Origin: Nitrososphaerales archaeon TH526
GTDB lineage: Archaea; Thermoproteota; Nitrososphaeria; Nitrososphaerales; Nitrososphaeraceae
Length of the DNA stretch: 8,590 bases
Direction: 5' to 3'
NCBI GenBank assembly: GCA_014523665.1
Contig: JAATVR010000414.1
Coordinates: forward strand, 1 to 8,590
The position numbers and the translations under genes were made by a program. This document shows, in pieces, positions 1 through 5,584 of the stretch. The number at the start of each line of letters is the position of its first letter. The first letter of the stretch is position 1. The notes under the pieces are model-generated. The model was given only the letters and a program-made list of their open reading frames with translations. It searched no databases and was not told the DNA's origin.

Positions 1-2
1 TA

Positions 3-986
3 GAAGCATATCCTTCTCATCACTTGGATTCGATGAGAGGCTTGCCAAACGTATCTTTCATCTTACTAGACGAAGCGGACTTCTTCCCTCCAGGACAGCA
101 ACAGGATGCTCGTGATGTATCTGAGAGATATATTGCAAAAAGTTCCCCGTATATAATAATGGTTAGCACTCCCAATGCACCAGATGGTCTCTTCGAACGC
201 ATTGAGAAAGAACCTGAAGAGATTTGTCTTTATCGACGTCTATATTTGGATTATACTTACGGCCTTGGCAAAATCTATACGGAAGCAGAGATAGCGCAGG
301 CGCGTCGCAGTCCATCCTTCGATCGCGAATACAACCTAAAGTACTTGGGTAAAGTCGGTAATGTATTTCATACCTTAGACATAGAAGCAGCAATATGCAC
401 GCAACAAGAAGGCCAGGAAATGATTGACTGGTCGACAAGTACCATGGTAGGAAGAAGTATGGGAATTGATGTGGCATGGGGAGATACACCGAAGTTTGCC
501 ATCGTCATTACTCAATATAGAAACAGAAAGGTGGAAGTATTCTATGCTGAAAGTTTTGAAAAGCCACAGATGAACTACTTTATCAATCACATAATGCAAC
601 TTAAACATAGACACCACTGCACGAAAATATACGTGGACGGTGCAAATCCAGAAGTCATAAGAGAACTAAAGTCAAGGATAGGAGAGTACCATGACTATTA
701 CGGGAGGCTAACAGAAGAACAGATCTGGGGTTTACGCACCAGTAACAGTTGGCAGATAATACCTGTCAACTTTCAGAAAAGACACAGAGAGATGCTGGAA
801 TGGACGTACACGTTAATGTCAAAAAGATTCATCAAAATCCATCCAACGCTGCAGCAACTGATAGTATCACTCAGAACTGCAATAGTGTCAGATGATTGGA
901 AGTTAGACAAACAGCAGACATCTCATCATGATATCCTGGATTCATTTATGCTTGCTTGTTGTAACTACGAGCTACCAAAATGCTAA
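3..986 (+). CDS. Terminase large subunit, phage type (5' partial)
   Basis: This is the DNA-packaging motor/nuclease of tailed viruses or proviruses. The frame is open to the left edge, so the gene begins outside the window and the TTG at 24 is not its start. About 327 C-terminal residues are visible; family members usually have 450-600. Near the visible N-terminus is a Walker B motif, FILLDEAD, followed by the ATPase coupling motif MVSTPN. The C-terminal half carries the RNase H-like nuclease with three acidic sites: GIDVAWG, IYVDGAN and HHDILDSF. The Walker A motif must lie upstream. The stop codon overlaps the next gene by 7 nt. No portal or capsid gene is visible downstream, so this may be a provirus edge or a remnant element. 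The protein itself looks intact where visible. Confidence 0.88.
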   Translation, partial: EAYPSHHLDSMRGLPNVSFILLDEADFFPPGQQQDARDVSERYIAKSSPYIIMVSTPNAPDGLFERIEKEPEEICLYRRLYLDYTYGLGKIYTEAEIAQARRSPSFDREYNLKYLGKVGNVFHTLDIEAAICTQQEGQEMIDWSTSTMVGRSMGIDVAWGDTPKFAIVITQYRNRKVEVFYAESFEKPQMNYFINHIMQLKHRHHCTKIYVDGANPEVIRELKSRIGEYHDYYGRLTEEQIWGLRTSNSWQIIPVNFQKRHREMLEWTYTLMSKRFIKIHPTLQQLIVSLRTAIVSDDWKLDKQQTSHHDILDSFMLACCNYELPKC

Positions 987-1213
987 CGTGTAACAAGCCA
1001 TCAAAGAGTGTATCGGTTGGCCGAGACTCTGGCTTCGGCTCTTCAAACCTTGGTGTCGGCATTACTGAACTTGTAGACGGCATGGTTAACGTACTGCATG
1101 CAGAAGACTACCCCAGGCCAGATTTCAACGAGATGATAAAGACTACTGTACGACTGCTAGAAGAGTACGACATTAGATTTGAGAAGGGAGAGGAGGGGTT
1201 TGTTACTAGTTAG
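980..1213 (+). CDS. Small hypothetical protein coupled to terminase
   Basis: A 77-aa protein I do not recognise. Its ATG lies inside the end of the terminase gene (ATGCTAA, 7-nt overlap), which suggests translational coupling and a shared transcript. The N-terminal third is rich in Ser and Gly (GRDSGFGSSNLGVG). The remainder (about residues 28-72) looks helical and acidic, with MIKTTVRLLEEYDIRFEKGEEG. It has no Cys, signal peptide or membrane segment. Its position beside a terminase makes a virus-related accessory protein possible, but nothing in the sequence shows its function. Confidence 0.6.
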   Translation: MLTCNKPSKSVSVGRDSGFGSSNLGVGITELVDGMVNVLHAEDYPRPDFNEMIKTTVRLLEEYDIRFEKGEEGFVTS

Positions 1214-1264
1214 GGTGTATCAAACTCTCCCTATCCCGTTGACGGGTGATATTGTCATCGACTT

Positions 1265-1301
1265 CACCATAAAGTTACATATGCTTTATCGCATTATGGT
1301 G
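1265..1301. repeat. Inverted repeat with two alternative hairpins
   Basis: CACCATAA at 1265-1272 is perfectly complementary to TTATGGTG at 1294-1301. Inside it, ATAAAG at 1269-1274 pairs with CTTTAT at 1284-1289, leaving a 9-nt loop. The two stems share bases, so they exclude each other. The element ends 16 nt before the TTG of the next small gene. It could be an operator or a leader structure, or it could be chance. Confidence 0.35.
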
Positions 1302-1316
1302 GAAAGATGGTGAACT

Positions 1317-1502
1317 TTGCCGATTTCGAATATACACATCTTTCGTCCTGTCTGCGACGCAACTGATTGCGGAGAAGATGCCAAGTACGAGAGGAATATC
1401 ACGGTCAGTGGAGCGGATCAACTTTTTACGTTTACCGCGCTCTTCTGCGAGAATCACAAAGATGAAGCCAAAACACCATGGGATGATATTACGATAGACT
1501 AG
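1317..1502 (+). CDS. Small Cys/His (zinc-ribbon-like) protein
   Basis: A 61-aa protein with one candidate zinc site: C13-x4-C18 (CDATDC), then 25 residues, then C44-x2-H47 (CENH). The C-terminus is acidic (WDDITID). An in-frame TGA at 1311 means the start must be the TTG at 1317; no in-frame ATG or GTG exists. A CTTTATCG stretch about 25-30 nt upstream could be a weak TATA box. The first knuckle, C-x3-D-C, matches those of the two AN1-like proteins nearby (CSVIDC and CGIVNC), so the three may be distant relatives. The metal ligands are inferred from spacing only. The partner or target is unknown. Confidence 0.55.
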   Translation: MPISNIHIFRPVCDATDCGEDAKYERNITVSGADQLFTFTALFCENHKDEAKTPWDDITID

Positions 1503-1538
1503 TGGACTATTGACTCAAACCGGTCTACTTCAAAAGCA

Positions 1539-1745
1539 TTGTATAACACTAGAAGAAGGGAGAGGATTGGATACAGAGAATTCAGAGAGGAGAAGTTTGT
1601 AGTGTGATAGATTGCAAGAACAAGCCCGCACATCAGTGTGGCACATGTAAAAGTCATATTTGTTCTGACAATCTAGCGGCACACATATGTGTTTACCGAC
1701 GAGGAAATAGCGAAGCAGAAGAAAGATGATGAAAATCGGATATGA
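1539..1745 (+). pseudogene. AN1-like zinc-finger protein, double frameshift
   Basis: The recognisable protein is spread over two frames. Frame A, from TTG 1539, ends in FREEKF near 1598. The next frame (from TGT 1598) gives CSVIDCKNKPAHQC and then GTCKSHICSDNLAAHIC, up to 1690. Frame A resumes at 1692 with FTDEEIAKQKKDDENRI and a stop at 1743. One T missing from the T-run at 1596-1598 and one surplus base near 1691 would account for both shifts. The Cys spacing C-x4-C-x7-C-x2-C-x4-C followed by x2-N-x3-H-x-C is AN1-like, with Asn where His is usual. The only uninterrupted reading is GTG 1604 to TGA 1729 (41 aa), which omits the first Cys. It may be a genuine decayed gene or two sequencing errors. 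Confidence 0.5.
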
Positions 1746-1802
1746 GTGTAGTAATGTCGTTGAACTCCGAACCCACCATACAGCAATTTGTAGCATTTCA
1801 AA

Positions 1803-1874
1803 ATGCCTCAGCGTGATCGGCTTGACATCATTAAAGAAATCCTCGAGATAGTTTACGACGCCAAACCTACTTAG
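1803..1874 (+). pseudogene. Truncated winged-helix regulator stub
   Basis: ATG 1803 opens a 23-codon frame, MPQRDRLDIIKEILEIVYD plus four more residues, ending at TAG 1872. The sequence resembles helix 1 of the small (about 90 aa) archaeal winged-helix proteins (PF14947-like, 'RxRLxIIxxILEI...'). The expected continuation, a KT.I.YKANL-type stretch, is absent in all frames downstream. A terminator hairpin lies just 3'. It is most likely a relic left by deletion. It is too short to exclude a chance match or a real micro-peptide. Confidence 0.4.
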
Positions 1875-1880
1875 TGAACT

Positions 1881-1903
1881 AAAAAAAGTTTGGAAACTTT
1901 TGC
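1881..1903 (-). terminator. Hairpin plus T-run terminator
   Basis: Read on the minus strand, AAAGTTTCCAAACTTT (a near-perfect inverted repeat) runs straight into seven T residues (1887-1881), a few bases beyond the stop of the minus-strand secreted-protein gene. This fits termination of that gene. Confidence 0.55.
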
Positions 1904-1906
1904 CCT

Positions 1907-2197
1907 TTAATCATCTTCAGTATTGTGTGGGTTTCCTGATTCCGGATTATCTTCGTCGTCGTGTGGGTCTCCTGTTTGTTGCTCACATGTGTGTGGATTT
2001 CCTGTAGATTCAGAGGCTCCTCTGCTAGTTACTTCATTAAAGTTGGGATTGTCGTTCTTGGGCTCCTCAGAGCATTTCTTTGGTGGCTTGTCTGCGTATG
2101 CTGAGTATGTGGACGTAGTAACCGCTGCCGCCATCATTATCACTGCTACTCCTACTGCCACAACAAGTGTCATGGCATATTTTGATGAGTCGTTCAT
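1907..2197 (-). CDS. Small secreted acidic protein with GNPH repeats
   Basis: A 96-aa protein that I cannot name. Residues 1-35 form a signal peptide or single membrane anchor: polar MNDSSKYAM, a hydrophobic core of Val/Ala/Met, then a likely cleavage at SAYA|DKPP. The mature part is very hydrophilic and acidic, with two Cys (one in KKCSEE, one in HTCEQQ). It holds a threefold motif, GNPHT, GDPHD and GNPHN, encoded by three 14-nt DNA repeats. I prefer ATG 2197 to the TTG one codon upstream because a TATA box centred near 2223 would place transcription start about at this ATG (leaderless). The plus-strand open frame across the same bases is an antisense shadow. It may be a metal- or surface-binding peptide, but that is inference from composition only. 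Confidence 0.7.
   Translation of the reverse strand: MNDSSKYAMTLVVAVGVAVIMMAAAVTTSTYSAYADKPPKKCSEEPKNDNPNFNEVTSRGASESTGNPHTCEQQTGDPHDDEDNPESGNPHNTEDD
1925..2004. repeat. Three 14-nt repeats in secreted-protein gene
   Basis: Copies at 1925-1938 (GTGTGGGTTTCCTG), 1961-1974 (GTGTGGGTCTCCTG) and 1991-2004 (GTGTGGATTTCCTG) differ by one or two bases. All are in frame with the minus-strand gene and encode its G-N/D-P-H motifs, so the gene probably grew by internal duplication. Confidence 0.75.
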
Positions 2198-2217
2198 CAA
2201 ACTAAAACCTTATCAAC

Positions 2218-2228
2218 AAAATATATAA
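2218..2228 (-). promoter_or_regulatory. TATA box, possibly bidirectional
   Basis: The minus-strand sequence TTATATATTTT is centred about 26 nt from ATG 2197, the right spacing for a leaderless archaeal transcript. The box is nearly symmetrical. On the plus strand it reads AATATATAAC behind an A-rich BRE-like CAACAAA, so it could also drive a plus-strand transcript starting near 2249 into the structured region. Confidence 0.6.
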
Positions 2229-2248
2229 CAGTTAGCGGTAAATGCCCA

Positions 2249-2377
2249 ACTTAAAAAAGAAAATGCGCAGGCATTAGTATGGACAATGAGATCTATGCAT
2301 CTCAGGATAGATGAATTATTTTTATCAGCATAGCCTGCGAGCAATATTGTCCTGAACAGTGAAAATATTATTTTTTT
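2249..2377 (+). ncRNA. Candidate structured RNA (pseudoknot-like)
   Basis: This lies in a gene-free stretch (2229-2556). Stem A pairs CGCAGGC 2266-2272 with GCCTGCG 2333-2339. Stem B pairs GGACAAT 2281-2287 with ATTGTCC 2346-2352 and crosses stem A, which gives an H-type pseudoknot or a two-state switch. A small hairpin, TGAGAT 2287-2292 with ATCTCA 2299-2304, sits inside. A run of seven T follows at 2371-2377, a plausible archaeal terminator, and a TATA element lies near 2224. No open frame of note covers it. The boundaries are inferred from promoter spacing and the T-run. Each 7-bp pairing alone could arise by chance; the combination is what makes it a candidate. I recognise no known RNA family. 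The rest of the stretch (2378-2520) shows nothing I can name. Confidence 0.3.
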
Positions 2378-2527
2378 GACCAGAAATAGACTAGAAGAAG
2401 AAATAAGAACCATGATATGACATTAGACTGATTTTTGGACAAGTCGTTGCAAATTAGGAACAAACTAACGTAAGGAAGTAGTAGTAACCCTTTGTGGTAT
2501 CTTCTTCTAAAGAATACCCTAGTATAT

Positions 2528-2537
2528 TATTATAAAA
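2528..2537 (+). promoter_or_regulatory. TATA box of secreted-protein gene
   Basis: TATTATAAAA ends about 20 nt before ATG 2557 and its centre is about 24-25 nt away, so the transcript probably begins at the start codon. No Shine-Dalgarno site precedes the ATG. Confidence 0.6.
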
Positions 2538-2556
2538 CTTTGCCGTATGGCGATTA

Positions 2557-2811
2557 ATGAACACCATTGTAGTACTTGGTATTGCGGCAGTTTTAGCAAT
2601 AGTACTAGCCCCAACCCTAATGAACAGTGCATTTGCTGATCCGGCACCCAAACAGGATCCATCCTGTAGCGATCCAAAGTTTGCAGATAGAGACAGTTGC
2701 CCCGGCCAATCTGAAGAAGCCTCAGGTGGAGACAGAGATGACACTTGTACGGCTAGAAACCGTGGACAGAGTGACGATAACTGTAATGATGACATTGTAA
2801 ATCCACCATAA
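2557..2811 (+). CDS. Small secreted Cys-containing acidic protein
   Basis: An 84-aa protein of unknown function. Residues 1-27 are a clear signal peptide: MNT, a hydrophobic stretch IVVLGIAAVLAIVLAPTLM, then SAFA|DPAP as the likely cleavage site. The mature part is about 57 residues, rich in Asp, Ser and Pro. It has four Cys in the contexts PSCSD, DSCPG, DTCTA and DNCND, which could form two disulfides outside the cell or bind metal. Polar DRDSCPG and DRDDTCTARN segments suggest a loose internal duplication. The start is supported by a leaderless-spaced TATA box. It resembles the neighbouring minus-strand secreted protein in layout (signal peptide plus acidic Cys tail), but the sequences are not obviously homologous. 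Confidence 0.7.
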   Translation: MNTIVVLGIAAVLAIVLAPTLMNSAFADPAPKQDPSCSDPKFADRDSCPGQSEEASGGDRDDTCTARNRGQSDDNCNDDIVNPP

Positions 2812-2838
2812 GATTAGATGGAGCTATTATTTCCTCTC

Positions 2839-2845
2839 TTTTTTT
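2839..2845 (+). terminator. T-run terminator
   Basis: Seven T residues follow a pyrimidine-rich stretch (TTTCCTCTC) about 28 nt after the stop of the secreted-protein gene. This is the usual form of an archaeal terminator. Confidence 0.5.
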
Positions 2846-3036
2846 ACAATTACTAACTATTGATCTGACATTTCTTCGATCTGGCGAAACTGGAACTGGT
2901 GGTATCACTAAAATACAGTCGATGATGGCTTAGACTAATAGAACGCGAGAAGAAAAGAGAAATAAGTGTTCCACGTTTTGGTAGACTTCTAAGCATAATA
3001 ATGTACGAAAACCTTCTTATTTTTAAAAGAACTTAG

Positions 3037-3291
3037 GTGGTTTATGTGGCTTCTGGCAATGATAACAATACAGCTTTTAGGCTGCTGGCCTTTACAAATG
3101 TTCTCGCAATTAGTTATCTTCTTCTAAAGGAATGTGTCTGCGGTATTGTTAACTGTCTAAACAAACCTACCAAAAAATGTAAAAAGTGCAAAAATTATTA
3201 CTGTTCAAAACATTCCCCCCGCATTTTGATTTACTGCCATACAGAGAATCTGAATACTTTAGTTCGAATGTTGGTCTCGATTATTACATAG
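3037..3291 (+). CDS. AN1-like zinc-finger protein, probably frameshifted
   Basis: As read, this encodes 84 aa. Residues 33-57 hold the zinc-finger core CGIVNCLNKPTKKC then KKCKNYYCSKH, with spacing C-x4-C-x7-C-x2-C-x4-C-x2-H. This is identical to the interrupted gene at 1539-1745, including the shared NKP. After this point the reading (RILIYCHTENLN...) looks unlike a natural tail. One extra C in the C6 run at 3215-3220 would instead give HSPPHFDLLPYRESEYF and end in LDYYID at TGA 3294. It would also restore the second His (C-x2-H-x3-H), aligned with CSDNLAAH of the relative. The start is uncertain: GTG 3037 or GTG 3046. The latter is about 22 nt from a TATA-like TTTTTAAAA at 3020-3028. The hydrophobic N-terminus (about residues 13-31) may not be genuine. 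Confidence 0.45.
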   Translation: MVYVASGNDNNTAFRLLAFTNVLAISYLLLKECVCGIVNCLNKPTKKCKKCKNYYCSKHSPRILIYCHTENLNTLVRMLVSIIT

Positions 3292-3455
3292 ACTGACGTT
3301 ACTAGCTAGAGTACCGAACTCTGCTATGTCGTGGAAAATTCCTCCGCTGCTAGTTATTGCCAATGAAACTGTCATAGAAATTAGACCGGCAACTATCATC
3401 TAGGCGCCTTATGTTCCCGGACCAACAATTATCTCCTTCTATTCTTTACAATGGG

Positions 3456-3539
3456 TTAAGTATGGGACCAAAAATTATGTCAAATCATGCCGACTTTCTA
3501 ACTACCTATGAATAAGTGGGGCCCAAAGTCATGTCAAAT
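3456..3539. repeat. Imperfect direct repeat pair
   Basis: TAAGTATGGGACCAAAAATT followed by ATGTCAAAT (ending 3485) recurs as TAAGTGGGGCCCAAAGTC followed by ATGTCAAAT (3513-3539), with two small gaps and a few substitutions. The copies are about 56 nt apart. The role is unknown. Confidence 0.45.
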
Positions 3540-3894
3540 TTGGTTCACAAACCACTGGCCCTATGCTCCATAGCAATACCCGATGCCTTCAAGCCGTAAA
3601 GTTGGTGCTATCCATTACGCTATAGCAGTAAATGCAAATCCACCTCATAGATAGAAATATAGTACAGACTTTGTTTATATAATATTCTTACACAATAGTT
3701 CTCCAACACTGTTGTGACCTTAGTTCACGATCCTGTTCTGGAACAATCTGCTAACAGGAAATGACGGTATTCGTTACTTCAGAAGTCTGCGTAAGAGCAT
3801 TTTGAATAGACTGATATCGCCTGTAATCTAGGTGGACAGACGCAGGTATTCGCTAAAATCAGGGACTATTCACAACTGTGCAAAGTGCCGTTAC

Positions 3895-3940
3895 CGATTA
3901 TAATTAGTATTTGTTAGGCATAAACCAAATTATTAATAAT
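3895..3940 (+). promoter_or_regulatory. Candidate TATA elements of antiporter gene
   Basis: Two A/T-rich boxes, GATTATAATTA (about 3894-3904) and AATTATTAATAAT (about 3928-3940), would give starts near 3924 and 3960. Both fall downstream of the TTG at 3911, which argues for translation from ATG 3989 with a leader of about 30-65 nt. Confidence 0.35.
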
Positions 3941-3988
3941 GTACTGATCACAAAAATAACTATCGAATTGATTCTTCAGGACATCATA

Positions 3989-5215
3989 ATGCAATCGAAC
4001 GTTCCTGGTGATTCACTGTCTTCCGTGTTTCTTGTTCAAGATTTTGCCGTAGTCATGATTGTTGCCGCCGTTATACTCGCTGTTACTCATAAACTAAAGC
4101 AACCTATGATTATAGGGTATATTATAGCCGGTATGATAATCGGTCCACATACTCCGCCATTTAGCCTAATTCAAAGCATTGATACGCTAAATGCTTTTTC
4201 TGAGTTAGGGATTATTATGTTCCTTTTCGTTATTGGAACGGACTTTCCTATTGCGAAACTCAGGTCAGTGGGAAGAATATCTATTGTAGTAGCACTAAGT
4301 GAGACAATTGGTACTATGATTATTTCGTATTATGTAGCTCAGGCCTTACAGTTCTCTTTTAGAGATTCCCTCTTCCTTGCATTAGGCATGTCTATTTCAA
4401 GTACGATAGTTATAGTGAGAATCCTTGAGGAGCTCAATATGATTAGGGATAAGTCGGCCACGCTTATGCTAGGAGTCTTGATTGTGGAAGATATTATTGC
4501 CATTACTGCCCTTGGAATATTTCAGTCCATAGCTATTGAGGGAATAGATGAGAGCAATCAAACTGCATCCATAATCCAGATAGCAATCTCCGTTGCAATT
4601 GTAACTGCGTTCATCGGAATTACACTTACAGTGGGTTCAAGGTTCATTCCAAACATTATTGATAGGGTAGGAAAAACAAATGATTATGCCCTACTTCTCA
4701 TCTCTATACTTGGCTTAGCTTTCGGATTATCTTTCTTGGCATCATCTCTTGAATTGTCAGTAGCAACAGGAGCATTTCTGGCAGGAGTATTGGTTGCCGA
4801 ATCCAAGAGTGCAGCAATTGCAAGAGTAGTAACAGTTCCATTAAGGGATGTATTTGCAGCACTGTTCTTTATTTCGATAGGAGCACTAATGGACATATCA
4901 CAGATTCCATTCTTAATTCTCCCCGCCTTGATTCTAATCGTAACCACGTTTGCCTCAAAATTGTTGATAATAAGCGTTGTGTTGCTTAAGTCTGGATATG
5001 ATAAGAATGTCGCATTAAGAACTGGGCTAGGTTTATCATCAGCACGGGCAGAAATGTCCCTGGTTGTTGCGAAGACTGGTCAGCAGAGTGGAGCTATCTC
5101 TACTAGCATATTTCCAATAATAGGGATAGTAACCATAATAACTACATTCATAACGCCGTACGTAATGAGGTTTGCAAAAGACTTGAAATTGTCTACTACA
5201 ACAACATCGGAATAG
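3989..5215 (+). CDS. Cation:proton antiporter, CPA2 family
   Basis: A membrane transporter (PF00999 type, Kef/NapA-like) that exchanges Na+ or K+ for H+. It spans 408 aa from ATG 3989, with about 12 hydrophobic segments covering nearly the whole length. Family signatures in order: LKQPMIIGYIIAGMIIGPH (37-54); SELGIIMFLFVIGTDF (71-86); SSTIVIVRILEE (138-149); the ion-binding helix LGVLIVEDIIAI with E167-D168; GAFLAGVLVAES (261-272); and RDVFAALFFISIGALMD (286-302). The length equals a bare transport domain: the TrkA-N/C regulatory domains of KefB/KefC are absent and no adjacent gene supplies them. The ED pair replaces the DD of electrogenic NapA/NhaA and the QD of KefC, so ion and stoichiometry cannot be told. 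A TTG 26 codons upstream (3911) is in frame but would add a non-family extension. Confidence 0.9.
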   Translation: MQSNVPGDSLSSVFLVQDFAVVMIVAAVILAVTHKLKQPMIIGYIIAGMIIGPHTPPFSLIQSIDTLNAFSELGIIMFLFVIGTDFPIAKLRSVGRISIVVALSETIGTMIISYYVAQALQFSFRDSLFLALGMSISSTIVIVRILEELNMIRDKSATLMLGVLIVEDIIAITALGIFQSIAIEGIDESNQTASIIQIAISVAIVTAFIGITLTVGSRFIPNIIDRVGKTNDYALLLISILGLAFGLSFLASSLELSVATGAFLAGVLVAESKSAAIARVVTVPLRDVFAALFFISIGALMDISQIPFLILPALILIVTTFASKLLIISVVLLKSGYDKNVALRTGLGLSSARAEMSLVVAKTGQQSGAISTSIFPIIGIVTIITTFITPYVMRFAKDLKLSTTTTSE

Positions 5216-5285
5216 TTAGGATAAGGTCGAAAAAATTATTATGGCATCGCGTCCAGGGCATTACTATGAACATTAGAAGTTGCCT

Positions 5286-5408
5286 ATGATGACGGTTGAA
5301 GTATTAGTTTCAATGGTTAGGCAGATGGGTGTTATCAAGCCAATTTTGCGGGCTGAGATTACTGAATTTCAGGAAAATAAACTTCGAATGGAACTTCAAT
5401 TGGATTGA
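5286..5408 (+). CDS. Possible 40-aa protein
   Basis: ATG 5286 (or 5289) opens a frame encoding MMTVEVLVSMVRQMGVIKPI followed by LRAEITEFQENKLRMELQLD. The composition is protein-like: an amphipathic helix, then two probable beta strands, with balanced charges. An AAATTATTA element at about 5233-5241 would give a short leader. I do not recognise it with confidence. It could be a true micro-protein or the front of a longer gene broken after 5405. The overlapping +1 frame (GTG 5329 to TAA 5556) is Lys/Asn-rich and looks like non-coding A/T-rich read-through. The remaining stretch 5409-5550 shows nothing else. Confidence 0.35.
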   Translation: MMTVEVLVSMVRQMGVIKPILRAEITEFQENKLRMELQLD

Positions 5409-5551
5409 ACGAAGAATCAAAAATAATGATAAACACTGCGAATACAAGCGCCTGCCTTTCATTATCAAAAAATTATGTAAGAATAGCATCAATGCAATCC
5501 TACACCCTTTGCAAACCATTTACAAACGTCTTTTGAAGAAGAATGACAAAT

Positions 5552-5561
5552 CATAAATATT
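5552..5561 (+). promoter_or_regulatory. TATA box of secreted beta-rich protein gene
   Basis: CATAAATATT is centred about 28 nt before ATG 5585 (and 31 before ATG 5588), so the transcript would be leaderless or nearly so. Confidence 0.5.
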
Positions 5562-5584
5562 CTTACAAATGATACCCCTCTGAG

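Larger units (their letters stand above)
3292..3988. other. Long gene-poor intergenic region
   Basis: I see no supported gene here. Contents: a pair of imperfect direct repeats (3456-3485 and 3512-3539); a TATA-like TTTATATAAT at 3673-3682; and several hairpins in 3705-3790, the best being TCCTGTT 3731-3737 with AACAGGA 3753-3759. A 46-codon minus-strand frame, 3399-3259 (MIVAGLISMTVSLAITSSGG...), has a hydrophobic N-terminus and might be a small membrane peptide or the relic of one, but no promoter sits at the right distance. The last 90 bases hold the antiporter promoter region. The short stop-interrupted frames suggest decayed sequence. Confidence 0.4.

Noticed and set aside
1923..2228. 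101-aa plus-strand open frame
   Set aside because: It is antisense to the signal-peptide protein at 1907-2197, whose promoter, signal sequence and terminator all fit. The plus frame is rich in Ser/Val/Ala and has no matching promoter.
2454..2795. 113-aa minus-strand open frame with a PAS-like stretch ILGYSLEED
   Set aside because: Most of it is antisense to the secreted protein at 2557-2811. The PAS resemblance covers about ten residues over the opposite-strand promoter and is probably chance.
3259..3399. 46-aa minus-strand frame MIVAGLISMTVSLAITSSGG...
   Set aside because: The hydrophobic start is attractive, but there is no promoter or terminator, and it overlaps the zinc-finger ORF in antisense. 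It is only mentioned in the intergenic entry.
3911..3988. N-terminal extension of the antiporter from TTG 3911
   Set aside because: It adds 26 residues without family support, and likely TATA elements lie around or downstream of the TTG.
5286..5356. C/D-box RNA: ATGATGA at 5286 and CTGA at 5353
   Set aside because: The two short boxes are commonplace. No D'/C' pair or terminal stem was seen, and the stretch reads as a plausible small protein.
5329..5556. 75-aa plus-strand open frame (GTG start)
   Set aside because: Very Lys/Asn/Ile-rich, with no domain, no signal and no promoter at the right distance. It overlaps a more protein-like 40-codon frame.
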